The notes beneath the pieces were generated by a model. The model saw only the letters and a list, made by a program, of their open reading frames with translations, had not been told where the DNA came from and ran no database searches. Made by a program: the position numbers and the translations under genes. 17,653 bases of DNA from Alloiococcus sp035301245 (GTDB lineage Bacteria; Bacillota; Bacilli; Lactobacillales; Carnobacteriaceae_A), in the NCBI GenBank assembly GCA_035301245.1, contig DATGUS010000032.1, positions 1 to 17,653 of the forward strand. The letters are read 5' to 3'. Positions 1 through 7,062 of the stretch are shown one piece after another (position 1 is the stretch's first letter; each line of letters opens with the position of its first letter).

Positions 1-620
1 ATTCTCCTCTAGGAAAAAGTTTATCTATGACTATTCTGTTAAAAAAATTGCCAGTTGATCTAAATATGATGCCGTTTAGTTTACTCACTGCTGCAGCTTT
101 AACAAAAGCAATCAAACCATTAACTGATAAAGTGCTTATAAAATGGCCTAATGATTTATTATTAAATAATAAAAAAATCGCCGGGATACTATCGGAATTA
201 GAAATTGATGCTGAAGGAAATAAACAATTAATCATTGGAGTAGGGCTTAATATCAATCAAGAACAAACCGATTTTCCTAGTGAAATTCAGCATAAAGCAA
301 CGTCCTTAAAACAAGAGCTTAAGGAATGGATACAACCTGACTTGTTAATTGCTCGCTTTATTGAAGAGTTTTTTGATATAACAGAGCAATACGTTATTTC
401 AAAAAAATCCTCACCATTTATTAACTATTGCAAAGAGCATTCCGCAATTATTGGTAATCAAGTTAACGTTCATTCAACGAGCGAAACCACTTATCCGGCT
501 AAAGTGATTGATATTGATAATAACGGCGGGTTAATTATAGAACATATATCTACAGGACAAATAAAAACATTGTTATCAAATGAAATTTCTATTCGACAAC
601 CCAACGGCCAGTATATTTAA
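1..620 (+). CDS. birA: Biotin--[acetyl-CoA-carboxylase] ligase, C-terminal part (5' end outside window)
   Basis: Biotin protein ligase activates biotin as biotinyl-AMP and attaches it to a lysine of biotin carrier domains such as that of acetyl-CoA carboxylase. The reading frame is open from base 3, before the first Met codon at 27, and those upstream codons read SPLGKSLS, which fits the family, so the gene runs in from the left edge and the N-terminal part is missing. Visible: the catalytic KWPNDL motif (bases 141-158), followed by KKIAGILSELE and IIGVGLNINQ, the biotin/adenylate-binding core, then a C-terminal SH3-like domain (about bases 440-610) ending in a TAA at 618-620. Whether the protein carries the N-terminal helix-turn-helix of the bifunctional repressor type cannot be seen. 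It is the only gene on the + strand and converges on pnp. Identification is firm; the symbol birA follows the family. Confidence 0.93.
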   Translation, partial: SPLGKSLSMTILLKKLPVDLNMMPFSLLTAAALTKAIKPLTDKVLIKWPNDLLLNNKKIAGILSELEIDAEGNKQLIIGVGLNINQEQTDFPSEIQHKATSLKQELKEWIQPDLLIARFIEEFFDITEQYVISKKSSPFINYCKEHSAIIGNQVNVHSTSETTYPAKVIDIDNNGGLIIEHISTGQIKTLLSNEISIRQPNGQYI

Positions 621-692
621 TTTAGCATTCGAGCTGAGCTGAACTGAACAAGGCTAGTTATGATTTTATAGAAATTAATACCTGCTGTAATC

Positions 693-747
693 AAAAAAGC
701 ACCCATTAATGACATGGTTTAATCCAATATCAGTAGTGAGTGCTTTT
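693..747. terminator. Shared bidirectional terminator between birA and pnp
   Basis: The arms AAAAGCAC (695-702) and GTGCTTTT (740-747) are exact inverted repeats. Pairing continues past one mismatch with CATTA (704-708) against TAGTG (734-738, one G-T), leaving a loop of about 25 nt. On the + strand the hairpin ends in TTTT after birA; on the minus strand it is followed by six Us (693-698) after pnp. It lies in the 136-nt convergent gap, which contains nothing else recognisable. Confidence 0.7.
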
Positions 748-756
748 CAACTATTC

Positions 757-2880
757 TTAGTTATTTTCTTTTTCAAGTTGTTTTAATGCATCTTTACGTG
801 ATAAGTTTACACGTCCTTTATTATCAATTTCTGTCACTAAGACATCTACTTCGTCACCTATTTTTACAACATCTTCAACGTTCTTTACAAAGCCATCTGC
901 TAATTCAGAAACGTGAACTAAACCATCTGTACCTTTAATAACTTCCACAAATGCACCGAATTTTTCAATTCGAACAACTTTACCTTTATATATCTTACCT
1001 ACTTCAACTTCTTCAGTTAATTCTTCGATAATCTCGATGGCACGGTTAATCATCGACTGATCTTCGCCGTATACAGATACATTACCATCATCATCAATAT
1101 CAATTTTCACACCTGTTTCATCAATAATTTTATTGATCGTTTCGCCGCCTTTACCGATGATAATCTTAATCTGATCGGTTTTGATCTTGATTGATTCAAT
1201 CTTCGGTGCGTATTGACTTAATTCAGCACGAGGCTTGCTAATTGCTGCTTCAATATTATCTAAAATATGAAGACGTGCTACTTTTGCAGATGCTAAAGCT
1301 TCTTCTAAAATCTCTTTTGTGATACCTTCAATTTTAATATCCATTTGTAACGCAGTAATACCGTCTCTTGTACCAGCAACTTTAAAGTCCATATCACCTA
1401 AATGATCTTCAAGGCCTTGAATATCCGAAAGTACAGTATACTCATCTTCATCATTCATTACAAGCCCCATAGCAATTCCGCCAACAGGAGCTTTAATCGG
1501 TACACCACCGTCCATTAACGCTAGTGAGCCTGCACAGATTGAAGCTTGTGAAGATGAACCATTTGATTCTAAAACTTCCGCTACTAAACGAATGGTGTAG
1601 GGGAAGTCTTCTTCAGAAGGAATAACTGGTTCTAGCGCACGAGCACCTAATGCACCGTGCCCGATTTCACGACGACCTGGTGACTTAGGACGACCTGTTT
1701 CACCAACTGAATAACTAGGGAAATTATAGTGTAGGATGAAACGTTTTTCTTCTTCTGAGCTTAAACCATCAATGATCTGATGCTCATTTAACGGACCTAA
1801 TGTTAGTACTGACAGAGCTTGCGTTTGTCCGCGAGTAAATAAACCTGATCCGTGAACACGAGGTAACAAAGCTACTTCAGAATCTAAACTTCTAATTTCA
1901 TCAATTTTGCGACCATCTGGACGAATTTTGTCTTCGGTAATTAAACGACGGACTTCTTCTTTTTCAAGATTATTTACAATCTCTTTAACATCACTTAAAA
2001 TCGCTACTAATTCTTCTGGTTCTTCATTCACATATTTTTCTTCATAGTAAGCTAAGATAGCTTCTTTTAATGCTTCTACTTTTTCAGTACGTTCTAGCTT
2101 CTCAACTGTTTGAATAGCTTCTTTCATACGTTCATTGAATTGTTCTTTAATTTCAGCTTCAAGTTCTTCATCAGGAAGAACTAATTCTACTTCCATTTTC
2201 TCTTGACCAATTTCTGCGATAATCTCTTCTTGGAATTCGCATAGTTCCTTAATCGCTTCATGACCAAATAATAAAGCTTCTAACATATCTTCTTCAGATA
2301 CTTCATCAGCACCTGATTCAACCATGTTAATCGCCTCTTTTGTACCCGCTACTGTTAAATGAATATCAGATTTAGCATCTTCTTCTTCAGTCGGGTTAAT
2401 GATAAATTCACCATCAATACGACCAACGTTAACACCAGCAATGGGACCGTTAAATGGTAATTTAGAAATTGATAGACCAATTGAAGAGCCAAACATCGCT
2501 GTCATTTCAGGCGTATTGTCAGGGTCTACTGATAACACAGTGTTGTATATCTGTACTTCATATTTGAACCCTTCTGGGAACATTGGGCGAATTGGGCGAT
2601 CGATTAGACGCGCAGTTAAAGTCGCATGTTCTGAAGGACGTCCTTCACGTTTAATGAACCCACCAGGAATTTTTCCTACTGAATACATTTTTTCTTCATA
2701 GTTCACCATTAATGGGAAGAACGGTAAGTTACTTGGTTCATCACCATTAACAATCGCTGTTAAGATAGCTGTATTTCCGTAGCGAATTAATGCTGCAGCA
2801 CTAGCTTGTCGAGCTAATTGACCAACTTCAACTTGCAGTGTACGGCCAGCAAATTCCTTTGTAAAAATTTTCTTTTCCAA
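757..2880 (-). CDS. pnp: Polyribonucleotide nucleotidyltransferase (PNPase), TTG start
   Basis: PNPase is a trimeric 3'-5' exoribonuclease that uses phosphate to release nucleoside diphosphates and takes part in mRNA turnover. The 707-residue protein is full length. It shows two RNase PH-like core domains; the second carries SNGSSSQASICAGSLALM (about residues 440-457) and the conserved GDMDFKVAGT (about 492-501) of the phosphorolytic site. A KH domain follows with IIIGKGGETI at 573-582, then an S1 domain (about 628-697). The start is TTG at 2878-2880: GAGGAG lies 8 nt upstream (2889-2894), and the nearby ATG is in another frame. It sits downstream of rpsO, as in many bacteria, but behind a terminator and its own promoter, with an unusual structured leader. 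It ends at the convergent terminator shared with birA. Confidence 0.98.
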   Translation of the reverse strand: MEKKIFTKEFAGRTLQVEVGQLARQASAAALIRYGNTAILTAIVNGDEPSNLPFFPLMVNYEEKMYSVGKIPGGFIKREGRPSEHATLTARLIDRPIRPMFPEGFKYEVQIYNTVLSVDPDNTPEMTAMFGSSIGLSISKLPFNGPIAGVNVGRIDGEFIINPTEEEDAKSDIHLTVAGTKEAINMVESGADEVSEEDMLEALLFGHEAIKELCEFQEEIIAEIGQEKMEVELVLPDEELEAEIKEQFNERMKEAIQTVEKLERTEKVEALKEAILAYYEEKYVNEEPEELVAILSDVKEIVNNLEKEEVRRLITEDKIRPDGRKIDEIRSLDSEVALLPRVHGSGLFTRGQTQALSVLTLGPLNEHQIIDGLSSEEEKRFILHYNFPSYSVGETGRPKSPGRREIGHGALGARALEPVIPSEEDFPYTIRLVAEVLESNGSSSQASICAGSLALMDGGVPIKAPVGGIAMGLVMNDEDEYTVLSDIQGLEDHLGDMDFKVAGTRDGITALQMDIKIEGITKEILEEALASAKVARLHILDNIEAAISKPRAELSQYAPKIESIKIKTDQIKIIIGKGGETINKIIDETGVKIDIDDDGNVSVYGEDQSMINRAIEIIEELTEEVEVGKIYKGKVVRIEKFGAFVEVIKGTDGLVHVSELADGFVKNVEDVVKIGDEVDVLVTEIDNKGRVNLSRKDALKQLEKENN

Positions 2881-2902
2881 TATAGTTACTCCTCTTTCTC
2901 AT

Positions 2903-2977
2903 AAATGACTCTCTACTGTACAAATATCAATACTCATTGCTAAGTACTCATATTTGCATAGTAGATGATAGTCATTT
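2903..2977 (-). promoter_or_regulatory. Long imperfect hairpin in the pnp leader RNA
   Basis: Almost every base from 2903 to 2977 can pair across a central loop near 2935-2942. The base is AAATGACT (2903-2910) with AGTCATTT (2970-2977). Further blocks are TC/GA, TACT (2914-2917) with AGTA (2960-2963), CAAATAT (2921-2927) with ATATTTG (2950-2956), and TACT (2931-2934) with AGTA (2943-2946), with a GAT bulge and a few mismatches between them. The structure ends 8 nt before the pnp Shine-Dalgarno. By analogy with the RNase III-processed stem-loop of the E. coli pnp leader it may mediate autoregulation; that role is inference, while the inverted repeat is directly visible. Confidence 0.6.
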
Positions 2978-2978
2978 A

Positions 2979-2984
2979 ATTATA
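2979..2984 (-). promoter_or_regulatory. Probable pnp promoter, -10 box TATAAT
   Basis: The minus strand reads a consensus TATAAT here, directly after the T-tract of the rpsO terminator. No good -35 box stands 16-18 nt upstream (that stretch lies inside the terminator stem), so the promoter is supported by the -10 alone. Initiation about 7 nt downstream would be near 2972, so the transcript would begin at the foot of the leader hairpin. Confidence 0.5.
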
Positions 2985-2989
2985 TTCTT

Positions 2990-3024
2990 AAAAAATAAGC
3001 GAGATTCAGTAGAATCCCGCTTAT
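2990..3024 (-). terminator. Intrinsic terminator of rpsO
   Basis: A 13-bp stem (2995-3007 with 3012-3024; one G-T wobble on the transcript) with a 4-nt loop is followed on the minus strand by six Us (2990-2995). It stands 10 nt after the rpsO stop and separates rpsO from pnp, although some read-through into pnp is possible. Confidence 0.9.
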
Positions 3025-3034
3025 ATCATTTATA

Positions 3035-3304
3035 TTAACGACGTAATCCTAAACGTTCGATTAACTCACGGTAACGTGTAATATCTTTATTACGTAAATA
3101 AGCTAATAAGTTACGACGACGACCGATTTTTTTCATCAATCCACGTTTAGAATGGAAATCTTTCTTGTGCACCTTAGAGTGCTCGTTTAATTCATTGATT
3201 TCTTCTGTTAAAACTGCAATCTGTACTTCTGGAGATCCAGTATCTCCTTCGTGAAGTGCATATTCATTTATAATTTCAGTTTTACGTTCTTGTGAAATTG
3301 CCAT
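3035..3304 (-). CDS. rpsO: 30S ribosomal protein S15
   Basis: S15 binds the three-way junction of helices 20-22 of 16S rRNA and is a primary assembly protein of the 30S platform. The 89-residue protein matches the family length, starting MAISQERK and ending ERLGLRR, with the conserved DTGSPEVQIAVL and HSKRGL segments. The ATG at 3302-3304 is chosen because GAGGTGG (3310-3316) lies 5 nt upstream; a GTG three codons earlier lies inside that ribosome binding site and is rejected. It is transcribed from its own promoter through a structured leader and closed by a terminator, so it appears to be a single-gene unit with possible read-through to pnp. Confidence 0.98.
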   Translation of the reverse strand: MAISQERKTEIINEYALHEGDTGSPEVQIAVLTEEINELNEHSKVHKKDFHSKRGLMKKIGRRRNLLAYLRNKDITRYRELIERLGLRR

Positions 3305-3405
3305 TCTTTCCACCTCTTTCTATAATTTTACTCCAATCACTGAGACGGCGTTGGTGATTCGACCATCCAAGTGAGGGACTGTGTTTCACTGGCTTGTTCA
3401 ACACG
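3305..3405 (-). promoter_or_regulatory. Structured rpsO leader, candidate S15 autoregulatory RNA
   Basis: About 100 nt of leader separate the predicted transcription start (near 3405) from the rpsO ATG. Two helices can be read: CCAAGTGA (3367-3374) with TCACTGG (3386-3392, one bulged base), and AATCAC (3335-3340) with GTGATT (3354-3359). Leaders that S15 binds to repress its own mRNA are known in several bacteria, including Geobacillus, with unrelated structures. The fold and S15 binding here are inference. Confidence 0.45.
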
Positions 3406-3411
3406 GTAAAC

Positions 3412-3440
3412 ATCATATAATAAAAACGGTCCAAAATCAA
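3412..3440 (-). promoter_or_regulatory. rpsO promoter (TTGATT - 17 - TATGAT)
   Basis: On the minus strand the -35 box TTGATT (3435-3440) and -10 box TATGAT (3412-3417) are separated by exactly 17 nt, a good vegetative-sigma promoter. The -35 box overlaps one arm of the uvrB terminator. Confidence 0.7.
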
Positions 3441-3454
3441 GAGTTTAATCTTGA
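3433..3454 (-). terminator. Probable intrinsic terminator of uvrB
   Basis: On the minus strand TCAAGA (3449-3454), a 6-nt loop and TCTTGA (3437-3442) are followed by TTTT (3433-3436). The stem is short and AT-rich, so termination may be partial. It begins 25 nt after the uvrB stop. Confidence 0.55.
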
Positions 3455-3479
3455 CATATTAGTTAAAAATGACCCATTT

Positions 3480-5471
3480 TTATTTAAATTTCGTTTTAAT
3501 TTCCATAACGACATCTCGTAGAGAAGCGGCTTTTTCGAACTCTAAATTCTTAGCAGCTTGTTTCATTTCATATTCCATTGTCTCGATTAATTCACGACGC
3601 TCATCTCGTGATAATTTTTTAATTTTCGCTTCAGTTAATCCTTCGCCATCATCATCGTCAACTTTGGCAATACTGATTAAATCTGGTACTTCTTTACGGA
3701 TTGTCTTCGGTGTAATACCATGCTCTTCGTTAAAAGCTTGTTGGATAGCACGACGTCGCTCAGTCTCATCAATTGTTATACGCATAGAATTGGTAATGTT
3801 ATCAGCATACATTATGACTCGACCATCTGAGTTACGTGCAGCACGACCAACTGTTTGGATGAGTGATCTTGTACTACGCAAGAAGCCTTCTTTATCGGCA
3901 TCTAAGATAGCAACTAGAGAAACTTCTGGAACATCTAATCCTTCACGCAGTAAGTTAATACCGACTAGAACATCAAACTCACCCATGCGTAACTCACGGA
4001 TAATTTCTGTACGCTCTAATGTTTTAATATCACTGTGTAAGTACTTCACTTTTATACCAATTTCTTTTAAATAGTCGGTTAAATCTTCTGACATTTTCTT
4101 CGTCAATGTCGTCACAAATGTTCGTTCATTCTTATCGATACGTTTTTGAATTTCTTCAATTAAATCATCAATTTGACCTTCGATTGGACGAACTTCAATT
4201 AATGGGTCAAGTAAGCCAGTTGGTCGAATGATTTGCTCAACGACCTGAGTAGAACGATCCAATTCATAATCAGCTGGCGTTGCTGAAATATAACAAATTT
4301 GTGGTACACGTTTTTCAAATTCCTCAAGTCTGAGCGGGCGGTTATCTAATGCACTCGGTAATCTAAATCCGTGATTTACAAGCATTTCTTTACGAGCTTT
4401 ATCCCCATTATACATACCGCGAATTTGTGGCATCGTCATGTGAGACTCATCGATAATAAACAGTGAATCTTCAGGGAAGAAGTCTAGTAATGTATATGGT
4501 GGCTCACCTGGTTTACGTCCATCCATGTGTCTTGAGTAGTTTTCTATTCCAGAACAGTAACCCATTTCCATTAACATCTCTAAGTCATACTCCGTACGTT
4601 GTTCAAGTCTTTGAGCTTCAAGTAATTTATTTTCATCATTTAACTTACTTAATTGCTGCTTCAACTCTAACTGGATAGATTTCACAGCTTCTTCCGTCTG
4701 TTCTTTACTAGATACGAAGTGTGTTGCTGGGAAGACTGCAACATGTTTTAATGATTCACGAACTTCTCCAGTTAGTACATCCACTTCTCTTATTCGGTCT
4801 ATCTCATCGCCGAAGAATTCCACTCGAATCGCCTCACTGCCTCGAGACGCTAAGAAAATTTCGACAACATCTCCGCGAACACGGAAACGCCCACGTTGAA
4901 AATCGATATCGTTACGTTCATATTGCATTTCAACTAACCGAGTTAATAATTCCTCACGACTAATCTCAATACCTTCTCTTAAAGATAAGACATGATCTCG
5001 GTAATCAAGTGGATTCACTAAACCATAAATACAAGAAACAGAAGCCACGACGATAGTATCACGGCGTTCAAGCAACGAACTGGTAGCTGCGTGTCTTAAC
5101 TTATCAATTTCATCGTTAATACTTGCATCTTTTTCAATAAAAGTATCTGTCGATGGTACATAAGCTTCTGGTTGATAATAATCATAATAACTTACAAAAT
5201 ATTCAACAGCATTATTCGGAAAGAACTCTTTAAATTCTGTATATAGTTGACCAGCAAGCGTTTTGTTATGAGCAATAACCAATGTGGGCTTATTAACTTC
5301 TTGAATCACATTGGACATGGTAAATGTTTTACCCGTTCCCGTAGCCCCTAGTAGAACTTGTTCCTTATCTCCACGTTTAATTCCTTTCACCAATTCTCTA
5401 ATGGCTTCAGGTTGGTCACCGGCAGGTTGATATTTGGACTGTAAATCATAAATTGATTGATCCTGTGACAT
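3480..5471 (-). CDS. uvrB: UvrABC system protein B (excision nuclease subunit)
   Basis: UvrB receives damaged DNA from UvrA, verifies the lesion with its beta-hairpin and then recruits UvrC for incision. The 663-residue protein is full length. It shows the Walker A motif GATGTGKT (42-49), the beta-hairpin region beginning at SYYDYYQPEAYVP (94-106), the helicase IIDESH box, the conserved RPTGLLDP and GRAARN segments, and a C-terminal UVR domain (about 625-660) that contacts UvrC. The ATG at 5469-5471 has AAAGGAG 7 nt upstream. In many relatives uvrB is followed by uvrA; here rpsO follows behind a terminator, so uvrA must lie elsewhere. I see no LexA-type GAAC-N4-GTTC site in the 120-nt upstream gap, so SOS control is not evident. 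Confidence 0.98.
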   Translation of the reverse strand: MSQDQSIYDLQSKYQPAGDQPEAIRELVKGIKRGDKEQVLLGATGTGKTFTMSNVIQEVNKPTLVIAHNKTLAGQLYTEFKEFFPNNAVEYFVSYYDYYQPEAYVPSTDTFIEKDASINDEIDKLRHAATSSLLERRDTIVVASVSCIYGLVNPLDYRDHVLSLREGIEISREELLTRLVEMQYERNDIDFQRGRFRVRGDVVEIFLASRGSEAIRVEFFGDEIDRIREVDVLTGEVRESLKHVAVFPATHFVSSKEQTEEAVKSIQLELKQQLSKLNDENKLLEAQRLEQRTEYDLEMLMEMGYCSGIENYSRHMDGRKPGEPPYTLLDFFPEDSLFIIDESHMTMPQIRGMYNGDKARKEMLVNHGFRLPSALDNRPLRLEEFEKRVPQICYISATPADYELDRSTQVVEQIIRPTGLLDPLIEVRPIEGQIDDLIEEIQKRIDKNERTFVTTLTKKMSEDLTDYLKEIGIKVKYLHSDIKTLERTEIIRELRMGEFDVLVGINLLREGLDVPEVSLVAILDADKEGFLRSTRSLIQTVGRAARNSDGRVIMYADNITNSMRITIDETERRRAIQQAFNEEHGITPKTIRKEVPDLISIAKVDDDDGEGLTEAKIKKLSRDERRELIETMEYEMKQAAKNLEFEKAASLRDVVMEIKTKFK

Positions 5472-5500
5472 AATAATACTCCTTTGAATTCTCTACTATT

Positions 5501-5530
5501 ATCATAACATAAGGTAAAATTTATTATCGA
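5501..5530 (-). promoter_or_regulatory. uvrB promoter, extended -10
   Basis: The minus strand reads TGTTATGAT (5501-5509), an extended -10 box. A weak -35 TCGATA (5525-5530) stands 18 nt upstream. It lies between the rpsT terminator and the uvrB ribosome binding site. Confidence 0.55.
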
Positions 5531-5555
5531 CTTAAACTATCAATGATGGGCGAAG

Positions 5556-5582
5556 AAAAAAAGCCCCATAATTGGGACTTTT
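5556..5582 (-). terminator. Intrinsic terminator of rpsT
   Basis: On the minus strand AAAAGTCCC (5574-5582) pairs with GGGGCTTTT (5559-5567) with one U-G wobble and a 6-nt loop. Seven Us follow (5556-5562). It starts 11 nt after the rpsT stop. Confidence 0.88.
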
Positions 5583-5593
5583 AATTTTACTAA

Positions 5594-5842
5594 TTATAAT
5601 TTGCTAGCTAAGCGTGATTTATCACGAGCTGCTTTGTTTTTGTGTATATGGCCTTTTGCTACTGCTCGGTCAATTCTTTTAACAGCTTGACGGTATAAAT
5701 CTTGAACGTTTTCACCATCATTTTCCACTGCTTTAATAAATTGTTTTTTAGCAGTTTTCATACGAGTAATTTGACCTTGATGTAAAACTGATTTCTTTTC
5801 ATCTTGTCTAATTCGTTTAATTGTTTGTGCATTATTTGCCAT
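5594..5842 (-). CDS. rpsT: 30S ribosomal protein S20
   Basis: S20 is a basic, all-helical protein that binds the 5' domain and helix 44 of 16S rRNA during early 30S assembly. The 82-residue protein has the family length and the typical start MANNAQTIKRIRQDEK, a lysine/arginine-rich middle and the end NKAARDKSRLASKL. The ATG has AAAGGAG 8-9 nt upstream. It follows holA by 158 nt, a gap that carries its own promoter, and is closed by its own terminator. The holA-rpsT neighbourhood is common in Firmicutes, where holA sits at the end of the comE region. Confidence 0.97.
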   Translation of the reverse strand: MANNAQTIKRIRQDEKKSVLHQGQITRMKTAKKQFIKAVENDGENVQDLYRQAVKRIDRAVAKGHIHKNKAARDKSRLASKL

Positions 5843-5917
5843 TTAAGACACTCCTTTTATACATTCGTTAATGCATCAATATTTTGAAAACAGACTGATA
5901 CATTTTTTAACTTTTTC

Positions 5918-5946
5918 AGTATACAAAATTTCAAACTAGAATGCAA
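5918..5946 (-). promoter_or_regulatory. rpsT promoter (TTGCAT - 17 - TATACT)
   Basis: On the minus strand TTGCAT (5941-5946) and TATACT (5918-5923) are spaced by 17 nt, giving a leader of about 70 nt. I see no convincing terminator for holA upstream of it, so rpsT may also be reached by read-through. Confidence 0.7.
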
Positions 5947-6000
5947 CAGAAATTAGATAACTATATTTTTAAAGTATGTCTTAACTGCTAACTTGTCTAA

Positions 6001-7044
6001 TTATGAGTGAACTCGTCTTCGAGAATCATTAAAGTTCATCACGAACAGTTCAAATTGCAACTTAGATTCAACTTGTCCAGATTTAATCATATAATCTGTG
6101 TCAATCAACTGTCGATATGCCGTAGATAAAAGTTCTTTTGAAAATTGTTTCTCCTGCTGCAGGGCCAGTTTCACTCGATACGGATGTATTTTTAAGCTTC
6201 TGGTAATTTCTTGAGCTTGGTAGCCTTGAGTTCTTAAAATTTTCGCTTGAATTAATAATCGGAATTGTCCCATCATAATTGCAATAATTTTAATTGGATC
6301 TTGTTTCTGTTTTAATAAATCATTATAAGATTGAATAGCTGCATGAACATTGCCGCTTAACACGTACTTATTGATATTAAAGATATTACTTTCCAATGAT
6401 CTTGCCACTAAAAGATTAATTGTTTCAATAGTAATTGTTCGGTCATCACTATGAAATAAGAATAATTTATCAAGCTCTGACATAATTGCAGTTAACTGAT
6501 GGTTTGTTCGTTCAATTAAGACATCCATCGCTCTTGGTTCAAATGAAAAGCCCTTTGAACTGACATAATTAGCTATATAAGCTGGTAATTCACGTTCATT
6601 CATTGGATTGACATCTAAGACTTCCGCATGCTTAGTCAATAATTTAGTGATTTTTTTGCGTTTATCTAGCTTTTCATAAGGCGCAAAAATAACCATAACT
6701 GAAAAATCAGATGGATTTTCAACATATTGCATAAATTGGTTTAAATCATGTTCGACATCAGTTTTTACTTTCTCTCCAGTTAAAAAATACGGATCTTGAA
6801 TGAATACTAAACGTCTGTCACCAAAAAATGGAAATGATTCAGCTTCTTGAACAGCAAGGTCAACAGGCGTTTCCTTCATATTAAATTGACCAAAGTTCAT
6901 ACTCGCTTCATCTTCATCTAAAACCGAATCCCCAAAAGCTTGTTTTGTTTTTTCGATTAAATATTGTTCATTACCTAAAACTAAGTATACAGGTTTAAAT
7001 AGTTTATTCTTTATTTCATTCAGTTGTTTTTGTAATTGACTCAT
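6001..7044 (-). CDS. holA: DNA polymerase III subunit delta
   Basis: The delta subunit (YqeN in B. subtilis) is part of the clamp loader and opens the sliding clamp ring. The 347-residue length fits. The N-terminal segment KPVYLVLGNEQYLIEKTK is the usual family opening, followed by the SFPFFGDRRLVFIQDPYF and VIFAPYEKLDKRKK segments; the C-terminal half is the helical collar domain. There is no Walker A motif, as expected for delta, which does not bind ATP. The ATG at 7042-7044 has AAGGAG about 7 nt upstream. It begins 18 nt after comEC in the same direction and is probably co-transcribed with it, an arrangement widespread in Firmicutes. Confidence 0.95.
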   Translation of the reverse strand: MSQLQKQLNEIKNKLFKPVYLVLGNEQYLIEKTKQAFGDSVLDEDEASMNFGQFNMKETPVDLAVQEAESFPFFGDRRLVFIQDPYFLTGEKVKTDVEHDLNQFMQYVENPSDFSVMVIFAPYEKLDKRKKITKLLTKHAEVLDVNPMNERELPAYIANYVSSKGFSFEPRAMDVLIERTNHQLTAIMSELDKLFLFHSDDRTITIETINLLVARSLESNIFNINKYVLSGNVHAAIQSYNDLLKQKQDPIKIIAIMMGQFRLLIQAKILRTQGYQAQEITRSLKIHPYRVKLALQQEKQFSKELLSTAYRQLIDTDYMIKSGQVESKLQFELFVMNFNDSRRRVHS

Positions 7045-7062
7045 TCTATTTCTCCTTAAGTT

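Noticed and set aside
630..650. Short direct repeats (GAGCT/GAACT) after birA
   Set aside because: Only a few bases long with no associated structure; likely chance.
3469..4074. A 201-codon open frame on the + strand opposite uvrB, and similar + strand frames opposite typA, pdhD, pdhC, comEC and pnp
   Set aside because: They are antisense shadows of conserved genes, with compositions typical of reversed codons, no family resemblance and no ribosome binding sites.
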